Assembly: GCF_900105625.1 (NCBI RefSeq)
Contig: NZ_FNSD01000001.1
Span: forward strand, 4,464,001-4,528,000
Source of the DNA: Terriglobus roseus
GTDB taxonomy: Bacteria > Acidobacteriota > Terriglobia > Terriglobales > Acidobacteriaceae
DNA length: 64,000 nt
Direction: 5' to 3'
Every line of letters begins with the position of its first letter. Position 1 is the first letter of the stretch. Position numbers and translations under genes: made by a program. Of the stretch, positions 46,409 to 55,548 are shown in pieces. The notes below the pieces were generated by a model. That model saw nothing but the letters and a program-made list of their open reading frames with translations, had not been told where the DNA came from and did no database searches.

Positions 46409-46675
46409 TTACGAAGACTTGCGGCGGTCAGCCCAGCGCTTCTTCTGTGCATCCGCGATACGCTTGCGCGCCTCGGGGCTCAGGTTGCGCTTCTTGCGGC
46501 TGGAGCTGGTGCTCTTGGTTGCTGGCGGCGGTGCAACTACCTTGCGCGGACGACCGACGGCTTTTTTCGCAACGACGGGTGCTGCGGTTGTGCCGGAGCC
46601 TGCCAATAACGCGCGGGCCTGCTGTAGCTTCGCGATCTGGGCATCAATCTCTGCGAGGATGCGGTTTACTTCCAA
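46409..46675 (-). CDS. Small basic H1-like / AT-hook protein, 88 aa
   Basis: TTG at 46675 is preferred: AGGAGG lies 7 nt upstream (minus strand), and the frame beginning LEVNRILAEIDAQIAKLQQARALLAG (coiled coil) then starts correctly. The middle has a GRPRK AT-hook, then TSSSRKKRNLSPEARKRIADAQKKRWADRRKSS, the SPEARxRIaxAQrxRWA pattern of small chromatin-like proteins. Likely DNA-binding and nucleoid-related; family not certain. Confidence 0.75.
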   Translation of the reverse strand: MEVNRILAEIDAQIAKLQQARALLAGSGTTAAPVVAKKAVGRPRKVVAPPPATKSTSSSRKKRNLSPEARKRIADAQKKRWADRRKSS

Positions 46676-46773
46676 AGTGTAGCCTCCTGAGAGCTCTCGC
46701 TCCGAACACAAGTGTAGACCATTCTGCTCGGGAGATTCGATCTTTCGAGTAACTACTTTGGGTTACGAAGTAG

Positions 46774-49152
46774 TTATTTTTCGGGAATATTAACGCTTGT
46801 TCCAGCGGCGGTGAGGGAATATCCGGGCCCCTCATCGTCAACGTCCTGGAACCGCGATACGGCACCAAGACCGCGCCGTTGGCTCTGTTCATCCATGTTC
46901 AAGCGCAGTTGCTGCGAGGTCGCAGTTCGGTCGTTTGCATAAGAGGATGCGAGACGAGTAAGTGCGAAGGTAACTATATCGGAGTGGTGCAGGTGTTCCA
47001 TATCAGGATCGCGCCGCATATTCAGCCACAGCCGGTGCACAAGCTGTACATCGCTGGCAGGAATGCTTGGCGTATGCGGCCCTATATGGAAACTCTCAGC
47101 TTCACCGGCAGGCGGCACGACGTAGAAGGTGAACTGCCGTTTCGGCTCGGGCAAAGCCTCCCATGCCTGGCCTACGTGGTAAGCCTGTTCCTGCGCCGTT
47201 AGCTTCGTCGAGAGGCCAGAGACGACCGCTGCGACATCCAAAGAGTTTGCAGTGCGAACAATGGCAGCGAAGACATCGCCAGCTGGAACCACGACAAGAC
47301 CGATGTGTTTGCCGAAACTCTCAGCGACGGAAACAGCCTTGGTAAACAACATCTGTTCGTGCTCGCTGAAGAGCTGCTCGGATGCGTCCACGTATTCCGG
47401 ACCACCAGCACCCATCATGCGAGCTGCGAGAACTACCAGGTCCTGATCATCGGTATCCGTGCGCGCAAGAGCCCACTTTAAAGCATGAGGTGTTTCTGCG
47501 TCGCGCATGGTCACCAGGACGCCGCCTGAGCGAATCGCCAGGTCATCCCGGCCCACTTCTTCCGAGTGCTCCAGCTGGAAGTGTTCCTTCATCTGCCGTT
47601 CCGTTGCCTTGTGGCGACGTTTGTTGTCACGCTCAGATAACGAAAAAATGATGAAGAAGGCGACGGCAAAGATGATGCCGCTAACAGTCGCGACGGACTT
47701 GGTAAACAGATTCACGATCGCAATGGTCAGCAGCACAAGGAAGACGCAGGCCAGGCCAATGGGATATTCCGTTTTACCAATCTTAAGGTTGAGCGGGACC
47801 TTCGCGCCACGTTCGCCTTTGTACTTCCACCGCAGCACAAGCATGGCCAGCGCGTTGAAGGTAAAGCTCCAGATCACGCCGAAGGCATACGCTTCGCCGA
47901 TCATGATGACATCACCGCGCGTGACGATGATGACAAACAGCTGGATGATGCAAACCAGGTTGACGATGCGATAGCTGGTGCCGAATTTACGTTGCGGCTT
48001 GCGAAACCAATCTGCAAGCACGCCATCTTCTGCAACGCGCATCAGCACGCCTGTAGAACCGACAATGGCCGTATTGACTGCACCGCCAAGAATCAGGAAG
48101 CCGACGATCACAACAAAAACGCGGAAGGCCACGCGCATCGCCAGGGGGCCGACCATGTACATGGCCATGCCGGCGATCAGGTTGTCGCGGTAGACGCTGA
48201 CGCGAACCCCGTCGGGGATCAGCATGACGGCAAGCAGGGAACCAAGGCCGGTGAAGATCGTGCTGTAGATCGCGATGATCAGCGCCGCGCGCTTCAGGTT
48301 CTGTAGTTTGGGATGTTCGATCTCGCGATTGACCTGTGCGAGTGACTCTTCGCCGCTCATGGCCAGTACGGAATGGCCGAAGGCCATGAGGATACCGAAG
48401 AGACCAAGGCTCTTTGCAAAGCTTGTGTGCTTCAGAAAGCCAAGCGAAGAATCTGAGAATTTGAGGTTCGAGGGCGTGGGAAGAGGTGGCAGGTGCGCGC
48501 CGTAGTGGCCCACGCTGTACAGACCCCAGCCGATCAGAACGATCACCATGATAGTGGTGATCTTCATGATGGTCAGGGCCTTCTCGCTCGATTCCTCGAT
48601 GCCCTTGATGTTCTGCCACCAGAAGTACAGCGTGATGATGATGGCAATGCCGGCAGAGGTGTGATTGACGTCAAACTGCCGCGTGGTCCCCGCAGCATTT
48701 GTCACCATCGCGTGGAAGTGGTGGGACGAACCCATCTCGATCAGCAGGCCGTTGAACAGGCCCACGATATATTGCCCTGCCGAAACGCCGGAGATCGGGC
48801 CCGTCAGGACATAGTCGAACATCAGGGCGGAGACACTGATCTTGGCGAAGGTACCGCCCAAGGCTTCCTTCACGATGCGGTAGACGCCCCCGCGCGTGTA
48901 CATGGAACAGCTCTCGACATACACGGCACGAACCGCGTACGAGAACAGCATGACACCCAGGATGAGCCAGGGAGCAGACTTGCCGACAGCCTCCTCGGCG
49001 ATACCGCCTGCATAGAAAGCGGACGAGCCAAGATCGTTGAGAACGATGGCGGCGGCGCGCCAGAAGGAGATAAACGTCAGCATCACGGAGGATGCGACTA
49101 CCAGGCGAACTCGGCTGGATTGCGTCGGTGCGGGAATGCGTTTTGACGCCAT
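46774..49152 (-). CDS. APC-family amino acid/polyamine permease with large C-terminal soluble domain, 792 aa
   Basis: About 12 membrane helices in residues 1-500 (family blocks RAVYVESCSMYTRGGVYRIVKEALGGTFAKIS and MSGEESLAQVNREIEHP). After the last helix comes about 290 aa of cytoplasmic sequence with DLAIRSGGVLVTMRDAETPHALKWALARTDTDDQDLVVLAARMM, a Rossmann-like universal-stress-like module seen on some APC/CCC transporters. Substrate is not known. It starts at ATG 49152, 115 bp downstream of the small membrane gene. Confidence 0.85.
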   Translation of the reverse strand: MASKRIPAPTQSSRVRLVVASSVMLTFISFWRAAAIVLNDLGSSAFYAGGIAEEAVGKSAPWLILGVMLFSYAVRAVYVESCSMYTRGGVYRIVKEALGGTFAKISVSALMFDYVLTGPISGVSAGQYIVGLFNGLLIEMGSSHHFHAMVTNAAGTTRQFDVNHTSAGIAIIITLYFWWQNIKGIEESSEKALTIMKITTIMVIVLIGWGLYSVGHYGAHLPPLPTPSNLKFSDSSLGFLKHTSFAKSLGLFGILMAFGHSVLAMSGEESLAQVNREIEHPKLQNLKRAALIIAIYSTIFTGLGSLLAVMLIPDGVRVSVYRDNLIAGMAMYMVGPLAMRVAFRVFVVIVGFLILGGAVNTAIVGSTGVLMRVAEDGVLADWFRKPQRKFGTSYRIVNLVCIIQLFVIIVTRGDVIMIGEAYAFGVIWSFTFNALAMLVLRWKYKGERGAKVPLNLKIGKTEYPIGLACVFLVLLTIAIVNLFTKSVATVSGIIFAVAFFIIFSLSERDNKRRHKATERQMKEHFQLEHSEEVGRDDLAIRSGGVLVTMRDAETPHALKWALARTDTDDQDLVVLAARMMGAGGPEYVDASEQLFSEHEQMLFTKAVSVAESFGKHIGLVVVPAGDVFAAIVRTANSLDVAAVVSGLSTKLTAQEQAYHVGQAWEALPEPKRQFTFYVVPPAGEAESFHIGPHTPSIPASDVQLVHRLWLNMRRDPDMEHLHHSDIVTFALTRLASSYANDRTATSQQLRLNMDEQSQRRGLGAVSRFQDVDDEGPGYSLTAAGTSVNIPEK

Positions 49153-49267
49153 TGGTTAAAGGGAACTCGTCTTCCGGCGTAGCCTGAGTTGCCTCGGCGG
49201 AAAGCATCGCCCAGCGAGGAGTGTACTGCGACGATGTGGGAGAGTCAATCGCCTGTGCACGCAGTTA

Positions 49268-49441
49268 CTAGCTCAGACCGTCGGGAGAGGTGGCTTCTTC
49301 CCCGTTATCCGAGAAGAAGTCGTGAATGTCATGAACCACTGTGATCGCAACCACGATCGCGGAACCTCCCATGCCAATCAGGAACATGGGTACCAGTACA
49401 TGCGAAATGGCGCGGACAATCAGGTCGAGCATGATCTTCAT
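49268..49441 (-). CDS. Small membrane protein, 57 aa, unknown function
   Basis: ATG 49441 to TAG 49268. One hydrophobic helix (residues 12-35, AISHVLVPMFLIGMGGSAIVVAIT) followed by VVHDIHDFFSDNGEE and an acidic tail. It lies divergent from lnt and 115 bp upstream of the APC gene. The frame is short but compact, with a plausible membrane topology; no ribosome site stands out. Conserved in sequence style with small acidobacterial proteins, which I cannot verify. Confidence 0.6.
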   Translation of the reverse strand: MKIMLDLIVRAISHVLVPMFLIGMGGSAIVVAITVVHDIHDFFSDNGEEATSPDGLS

Positions 49442-49486
49442 TGTATGCCTGTCAGCGAGGCTCGCAGCAACGTTAAACGAGGCAGG

Positions 49487-51061
49487 ATGCTAGACTCCAA
49501 CGCGATGCGCGTCCTTTCCAGCCGAGTCCTGACAGCGCTGCTGCTCGCCAGCGTCCTGCAGATCGTTATCTTCCCTGTAGCGGGACCGCTGCCCGCTTGG
49601 CGCTCTGCTTTGTCATGGTTCGCGCTTATCCCATTGCTATGGATGCTCCTGTCCGCCGGCGCCGCCTGGACGATGCGGCAGGCCGCACTCGTCGGGTATC
49701 TGAACGGTGTGCTTTGGTATCTGGGCACGTGCTATTGGATCTACTTCACAATGCATCAGTACGGCGGCATGGCGGTTCCTGTCGCGATGCTGGTCATGCT
49801 TCTGTTCTGCATGTACCTGGCGCTCTATCACGCGTTATTCGCGGTCCTGCTGCACATGGTGCGCCGAGCCGGTGCCGTATACGCGCTGATGGCCGCACCC
49901 TTTCTCTGGATCGCGGTGGAGCTTGCCCGTGCGCGGGTCACCAGCTTTCCCTGGAATCTACTGGGATATTCGCAGGTCGACAACGCCGTCCTGGCATCGC
50001 TTGCCCCCGTCACCGGTGTCTATGGGTTGAGCTTCGTACTGGCTGCCGGAAACGCTGCGATTGCGGCGGCTATCGTTCTGCCCAGGCGGCGCGTCGCCAC
50101 CACCGTCGCCTTGGTAGCGGCGGTGATCGCAACAGGCGTCCAGAACTTCGGCTGGATGATGCAGGCGCCCATCCGGCACGGTTCTCAAAAGGCTGTGCTG
50201 CTGCAGCCCAACCTCTCGGTCACGGGAGGGGAGAGTGCTGACGCAGGGACTCTTGCACGCAGTTCTGCCGGACTTTCGTTGCAGGCCTCCGTGCTCGATG
50301 ACTCTCCAGCGCGCGTGATCCTGTGGCCGGAATCGCCGTCGCCCTTCGATACGCAGAAACCTGGCTTCGTCTCCACGGTAAGTGGCCTTGCCTCTGAAAC
50401 GCATGCGCCGGTCATCTCTGGCGCAGTCGGCTACGTGCAGGACCCATCGATCCAGCGGGGCTATCGCGTCTATAACTCCGCGCTGCTTTTCAAGCCGGGC
50501 AGTGGCTATGCCGCGCGTTATGACAAGATCCACTTAGTGCCATTCGGGGAATTTGTCCCGTACGCCAACCTCTTTAGCTTCGCCAGTGGCCTGACGCAGG
50601 CGGTGGGCACGTTTGATCGGGGTAGCAGCCGCGCAACCATCGACGCGGACGGCCATCGCTATGGCGTGTTCCTTTGCTACGAATCCATCTTCAGTGATGA
50701 GATACGACAGTTCGCGCGTAATGGTGCAGAGGTGCTGGTGAACCTGTCCGACGATGGCTGGTATGGCGATACCAGCGCGCCGTTCCAGCACCTGAACATG
50801 GCGCGTATGCGCGCCATCGAAAACCGTCGCTGGCTCCTTCGCGACACCAACAACGGCATCACCGCTTCCATCGATCCCAACGGCCGCGTGGTTGAGACGA
50901 TGCAACGAAACCAGCGCGGAGCCGTTGCTGTCCACTTCGACTACCTCTCGGACAAGACGTTCTATACGCTGCACGGCGACCTCTTCGCGTACGCCTGCAC
51001 GCTGTTCGCAATCGCCCTGCTGGCTTACGCGGCGCTTACACCCAGGCGGGCGGTAGACTGA
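49487..51061 (+). CDS. lnt: Apolipoprotein N-acyltransferase, 524 aa
   Basis: Adds the third acyl chain to lipoproteins in the inner membrane. N-terminal membrane domain with about seven helices, then a nitrilase-type domain: WPESPSPFD (Glu), RYDKIHLVPFGEFVPYAN (Lys), GVFLCYESIFSDEIRQFARNGAEVLVNLSDDGWYGDTSAPFQHLNMARMRAIENRRWLLRDTNNG (Cys, typical). ATG 49487 has GAGGCAGG upstream; ATG 49505 is possible. Followed immediately by prfB. Confidence 0.93.
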   Translation: MLDSNAMRVLSSRVLTALLLASVLQIVIFPVAGPLPAWRSALSWFALIPLLWMLLSAGAAWTMRQAALVGYLNGVLWYLGTCYWIYFTMHQYGGMAVPVAMLVMLLFCMYLALYHALFAVLLHMVRRAGAVYALMAAPFLWIAVELARARVTSFPWNLLGYSQVDNAVLASLAPVTGVYGLSFVLAAGNAAIAAAIVLPRRRVATTVALVAAVIATGVQNFGWMMQAPIRHGSQKAVLLQPNLSVTGGESADAGTLARSSAGLSLQASVLDDSPARVILWPESPSPFDTQKPGFVSTVSGLASETHAPVISGAVGYVQDPSIQRGYRVYNSALLFKPGSGYAARYDKIHLVPFGEFVPYANLFSFASGLTQAVGTFDRGSSRATIDADGHRYGVFLCYESIFSDEIRQFARNGAEVLVNLSDDGWYGDTSAPFQHLNMARMRAIENRRWLLRDTNNGITASIDPNGRVVETMQRNQRGAVAVHFDYLSDKTFYTLHGDLFAYACTLFAIALLAYAALTPRRAVD

Positions 51062-51065
51062 AGTC

Positions 51066-52191
51066 ATGTTGACTGACCTGGAATACAGCTACTCCCCGGT
51101 TCGTGCCCGCGTGCGCGATCTGCGGGAGTATCTTTGACTCGCCCAAACTCAAGAAGCAATTAGCCGTCGTTGAAACGGACATCTCCGACCCGGCGGTCTG
51201 GGCCGATGCCGCGCGTTCACAACCGCTCATGCGCGAACGCAAGCGCCTGGAGACGCTGCTCTCGGATGATGCAGAACTCGCTCGTCGCACAGACGATATC
51301 GACGCCTACTTCGAACTTGCGAAGGAAGGCGAAGACGTCGAGTCGGAGCTCGCAAAGGCCATCAAGGACGTCGACGAGTTCGCCGAGCAACTTGACTCGA
51401 AGACCATGCTCTCGCAGGAGAGTGATCCTCTGAATGCCATCGTCACAGTCCATCCGGGCGCCGGCGGTACAGAGAGTCAGGACTGGGCCGAGATGCTGAT
51501 GCGCATGTACCTGCGCTGGGCCGAGAGGCAGGGGTTCAAGACCGAGATCAATGAAATTCAGGACGGCGACGAGGCCGGCATTAAGTCCGCCACATTTACG
51601 ATCACTGGTGACTTCGCGTACGGCCTGCTGAATGGCGAGACCGGCGTCCATCGCCTTGTTCGCATCTCGCCCTTCGATTCGGCGAAGCGGCGCCACACGT
51701 CTTTCTCGTCGGTCTTTGTATCGCCTGAGATCGATGACACGATCATCATCGACATTAAGCCGGATGAGCTGCGTATCGATACGTATCGCTCCGGCGGGAA
51801 GGGCGGTCAGCATGTCAATACGACCGACTCCGCTGTTCGCATTACGCACCTCCCCACCGGTATTGTCGCCGGCTGCCAGAACGAGCGGTCGCAGCACAAA
51901 AACAAAGAGAAGGCGATGAAGATGTTGCGGTCACGCCTCTACGAGTTCGAGCTGGAGAAGAAGCGCGCGGTTAGCAAGAAACTCGAAGATGCAAAGAGCG
52001 ACAACACTTTCGGTTCGCAGATCCGCTCGTATGTTCTGCAGCCCTATCGGATGGCTAAGGACCTGCGCACACGCGTGGAAGTGGGCGATGTGGATCGGGT
52101 GCTCGACGGCGATCTGCAACCCTTCATCCGCGGTTTCCTGAAGATGCGGCGTGAGGGTGGACCTTCTGGTCCCGTGGAAGACATCGACTAA
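51066..52191 (+). CDS. prfB: Peptide chain release factor 2, with programmed +1 frameshift, 374 aa
   Basis: RF2 reads UGA and UAA. The zero frame ATG 51066 runs to codon 23 then TGA at 51135-51137 in the context GGGAG-TAT-CTT-TGA-C, the classic RF2 autoregulatory +1 frameshift site with its internal Shine-Dalgarno. Skipping T51135 continues GAC TCG CCC. The coding parts are 51066-51134 and 51136-52191. The tripeptide SPF is at about residues 201-203 and the GGQ motif at about 246-248 in SGGKGGQHVNTTDSAVR. Length and motifs are full. Confidence 0.96.
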
Positions 52192-52233
52192 GCGAAGTAA
52201 GTCTTCGCTATGTTGGGCTGCATCTTACTCAGC

Positions 52234-52740
52234 ATGGCGAAGACGACACTCGAATCCGAACTGAAGAATCAACTGAAGGCTCTACTCGACGGCGGGCAGG
52301 CTCATGCGAAGCTCGACGACGCCGTGACTGGCATTCCTGCCGAAGCGCAGGGCCAGGTGCCGCAAGGATTGCCATACTCTCCCTGGCAGTTGCTCGAGCA
52401 CATTCGTATCGCACAGAGAGACATTCTCGAGTTCAGCGACAACACCGACGGAACCTACAAAGAGATGAAGTGGCCGGACGACTACTGGCCCAAGTCTCCT
52501 GTGCCGCCCGACGCGCACGCCTGGGATAAGAGCGTCGCGGAGATGCGCAAGGATCGCGCAGCCTTCGAAAAGCTGCTTGCGGAACGTGACCTGACGGAGC
52601 CCTTCCCGTGGGGCGATGGGAAGCAGAACCTGCTGCGCGAGGCACTGTTGATCGCGGATCACGAGTCGTACCATACAGGCGAGTTGATCGTGACGCGCCG
52701 GTTGCTGGGGGTATGGCAGCCGAAGAAAGGGCACGCATGA
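52234..52740 (+). CDS. DinB-family protein, 168 aa
   Basis: A second DinB-type protein, beginning MAKTTLESELKNQLKALLDGGQ, the usual start for this subfamily, with LPYSPWQLLEHIRIAQRDILEFSDN (first metal His) and LLIADHESYHTGELIVTRRLLG (two further His). ATG 52234 is chosen by family, ATG 52210 is possible. It overlaps the CoA-binding gene by 4 nt. Confidence 0.88.
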   Translation: MAKTTLESELKNQLKALLDGGQAHAKLDDAVTGIPAEAQGQVPQGLPYSPWQLLEHIRIAQRDILEFSDNTDGTYKEMKWPDDYWPKSPVPPDAHAWDKSVAEMRKDRAAFEKLLAERDLTEPFPWGDGKQNLLREALLIADHESYHTGELIVTRRLLGVWQPKKGHA

Positions 52741-53138
52741 ACTCCCCGGAAGACATTGCAGGCATGCTCGCGGCAAAGACCATTGCCGTCGTGGGGCTAT
52801 CCGACGACCCGTCAAAGCCAAGCCACTACGTCTCGGCTTATATGCAGACGGCAGGGAAGCGCATCCTGCCCGTAAATCCATCCGTCCAGTCCGTCCTGGG
52901 GGAAACCTGCTACGCCTCACTCAAAGACCTGCCCGAAAGGCCCGGCGTAGTGAATGTCTTTCGCTTGCCCAAGGCGATCCCCGGCATCGTCGACGAGATG
53001 ATCGAGCTCGGCCTGACCGATCTTTGGGTACAGCAGGGCATCCGCCACGCCGAGGCCGCAGCCAAGGCTGAAGCAGCCGGCATCCGCGTCGTCATGGACC
53101 GCTGCATCATGGTCGAACACCGCATGCGAGGCCGTTAG
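52737..53138 (+). CDS. CoA-binding domain protein (YccU-like), 133 aa
   Basis: Small Rossmann protein with KTIAVVGLSDDPSKPSHYVSAYMQTAGKRILPVNPSVQSVLGETCYASLKDLP and VVNVFRLPKAIPGIVDEMIELGLTDLWVQQGIRHAEAAAKAEAAGIRVVMDRCIMVEH, closely matching the CoA_binding family. ATGA overlap with the DinB gene. Physiological role unknown. Confidence 0.9.
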   Translation: MNSPEDIAGMLAAKTIAVVGLSDDPSKPSHYVSAYMQTAGKRILPVNPSVQSVLGETCYASLKDLPERPGVVNVFRLPKAIPGIVDEMIELGLTDLWVQQGIRHAEAAAKAEAAGIRVVMDRCIMVEHRMRGR

Positions 53139-53385
53139 CCGACACAATCGGGTCGCCTTTAAGGAATCAGCCTCCAGGCATCCCTCTTCAATCAGTTTTT
53201 ACTAACGGGTGGGCGTGATCCGATGTTGCTGAAATGAGCAGGGCAGGTGCGAATTGTAAGGTCACAGCTTCAGCGATGCCATATCAGTCCTTCCGGAAAT
53301 CCGACTTTGGCCGCTCGGGCGTAACCGATGGGTAGGTTCCGCGTCGAATGAAAGCAACCGTCGAGAAAAGCAACAGCACCCTACA

Positions 53386-55542
53386 ATGACAACGATGAGA
53401 TTTCCACGCGCCTTTCGTCTTCTGCCGGCACTGTTGCTGGCATTCCTGTCGCCCAGCCTGCTCTCCGGCCAGATTGGCATCACGGTAGGCGATGGCGGGC
53501 CCGGCCCGGTGAAAGCGCAGCACCTGACCGTGGAGATGATCTCTGCCGGCCCCCAGATCGCCGCTGGCGGGAAGCAGACTGTCGCCTTCGTCTTCTCCAT
53601 GGAGACTGGCTGGCACGTTTACTGGCGCAATGCCGGTTTCGCCGGCTACCCGCCCCGCGTAAAGTGGACGCTTCCCACTGGCGTCACCACGGGCGAGCTC
53701 CAGTTCCCTGCGCCGGACCGTCTTCCCCTGGATACGACGGTCGACTATGGCTACGAAGATTCCGTCGCCTATCCCGTTACCGTCGAGGCCGCTCCGAAGT
53801 TAAAGCCCGACGCGAAGGGGAATGTTCATCTGGCGGCGAAGCTCGACTGGCTCGTATGCAAACAGGTCTGCGTCCCCGGCAAGGCCGATCTCGGGCTTGA
53901 TTTGAAGCTGGTACCGGCTGGCACCCAGGTAAGTCACGACGGCGAAAGTGTCGGCGAACTAGGCGCTGCACTAAAGTCCATGCCGAAGCCGATCCCCCCG
54001 GCATTCAAGCTCACAGCGAACAGCGTCGGCGACCGCATCTACCTGACCGCCGTCACCGGTACCCACGAGACCGATCCTGAGTTCTACCCGATGGATCAGG
54101 ATGTCATCGCGGATGCGGCGGACGTCCCGGCTTTTGGCCTGGAGGACGGCGCTCAGATCCAGATGCAGAAGTCACCCGCGGCGAAGACAATGCCTGCGAC
54201 CCTGCATGGACTGCTCAAGTTCTCGCCCGAAGAAACTTACGAGATCAACCTTCCCATCGTGGCAGGTGCGCCTGCCGTCATTGCAGGCGGATCGACGAGC
54301 ACGACAGATGGTGGCGCGACGAAGCTCACTGCAATCAGCGCCATAGCGCTGGCCTTCGTGGGTGGCATGCTGCTGAACCTGATGCCGTGCGTCTTCCCGG
54401 TGCTCTTCCTTAAGGCGCTCTCGCTGCTGCAGTCTTCCACGGAAGAGAAGCATCGCGTCCGTGCCCATGGCGTTGCGTACACGCTTGGCATCGTGGCTTC
54501 GTTCTGGCTCGTGGTTGCCGCTCTACTTGCGCTGCGTGCCGGCGGCAAACAGTTTGGATGGGGCTTCCAGTTACAGTCTCCGGGTTTCGTCGTCGTCCTG
54601 GCCGCGTTCCTCTTCTTCTTCGCACTGTCGCTGTCTGGCATGTTCGAGCTTGGCCTGTCGCTCACCAGCACGGGCGATGCGCTGACCCGCAAGAGCGGCT
54701 ACACCGGCTCGTTCTTCACCGGCGTCCTTGCAACCGTCGTGGCAACGCCATGCGTTGGCCCCTTCATGGGCGCCGCCATCGGCTTCGCCCTGGCACAGCC
54801 TGCGGTCGTCACCTTCCTGGTCTTCACCTCACTCGCACTGGGACTGGCCGCGCCTTACCTGGCTCTTACGTTGCAGCCAGCATGGGTCCGCCTGCTGCCG
54901 AAGCCCGGTGCATGGATGGAAGTTTTGAAGCAGGTCACGGCGCTGCCGCTCTTCGGCTTTGTCATCTGGTTGGTTTACATCTACGGGCGCCTCTTCAGCG
55001 GACCAAACAGCGGTTCCGACGGCATCCTGCGGATGACCCTGCTGCTGACGTGCCTGCTGCTCATCGCGATTGCCGCCTGGGCGCTCGGCCGCTGGCCTGC
55101 GAATCGCTGGAGTACCATCGCCGCCGTGCTGATTACGGTCGGTGCTTTGGCAGTACCACTCTCCGCCTCGCATGAGGACGCAACCGCCACTGTTTGGAAG
55201 ACCTTCAGCGCAGAAGACGTTCGGCAGGCCCGCGCGAGTGGCAAGGCAGTCTTTGTCGACTTTACGGCGGCGTGGTGCCTTAGCTGCCAGGTGAATGAGC
55301 GCGTTGTACTGAACTCGGGTGATGTGAAGAAGCAGCTGCAGGCAGCCAACGTCGTGCCCATGCGCGCGGACTGGACGCAGTACGACCCGAAGATCACTGC
55401 AGCTCTCCAGGCCGTGGGGCGCAGCGGCGTACCGACGTACATCATTTATCCTGCAAATCCGCAGGCTGCTCCGGATGTACTGCCAGAGGTACTGAGTAAG
55501 AGCGTCGTACTGGATGCAATGGCGAAGGATCTGAAAAAGTAA
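53386..55542 (+). CDS. DsbD/ScsB-like thiol-disulfide interchange protein, 718 aa
   Basis: Signal peptide (LLPALLLAFLSPSLLSG), then a periplasmic domain with WLVCKQVCVPG (two Cys), then an eight-helix membrane core with LMPCVFPVLFLKAL and ATPCVGPFMGAAIGF (paired Cys in the first and second half), and a C-terminal thioredoxin domain with FTAAWCLSCQVNERVVL. This fits a DsbD-type carrier that passes electrons from the cytoplasm to periplasmic proteins. Three thiol pairs are conserved. Start ATG 53386 or 53395. Confidence 0.9.
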   Translation: MTTMRFPRAFRLLPALLLAFLSPSLLSGQIGITVGDGGPGPVKAQHLTVEMISAGPQIAAGGKQTVAFVFSMETGWHVYWRNAGFAGYPPRVKWTLPTGVTTGELQFPAPDRLPLDTTVDYGYEDSVAYPVTVEAAPKLKPDAKGNVHLAAKLDWLVCKQVCVPGKADLGLDLKLVPAGTQVSHDGESVGELGAALKSMPKPIPPAFKLTANSVGDRIYLTAVTGTHETDPEFYPMDQDVIADAADVPAFGLEDGAQIQMQKSPAAKTMPATLHGLLKFSPEETYEINLPIVAGAPAVIAGGSTSTTDGGATKLTAISAIALAFVGGMLLNLMPCVFPVLFLKALSLLQSSTEEKHRVRAHGVAYTLGIVASFWLVVAALLALRAGGKQFGWGFQLQSPGFVVVLAAFLFFFALSLSGMFELGLSLTSTGDALTRKSGYTGSFFTGVLATVVATPCVGPFMGAAIGFALAQPAVVTFLVFTSLALGLAAPYLALTLQPAWVRLLPKPGAWMEVLKQVTALPLFGFVIWLVYIYGRLFSGPNSGSDGILRMTLLLTCLLLIAIAAWALGRWPANRWSTIAAVLITVGALAVPLSASHEDATATVWKTFSAEDVRQARASGKAVFVDFTAAWCLSCQVNERVVLNSGDVKKQLQAANVVPMRADWTQYDPKITAALQAVGRSGVPTYIIYPANPQAAPDVLPEVLSKSVVLDAMAKDLKK

Positions 55543-55548
55543 GGCCGC

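Noticed and set aside
51066-51138. prfB disrupted by a stop codon
   Set aside because: TGA occurs in the conserved CTT TGA C context with upstream GGGAG, so it is the programmed frameshift, not damage.
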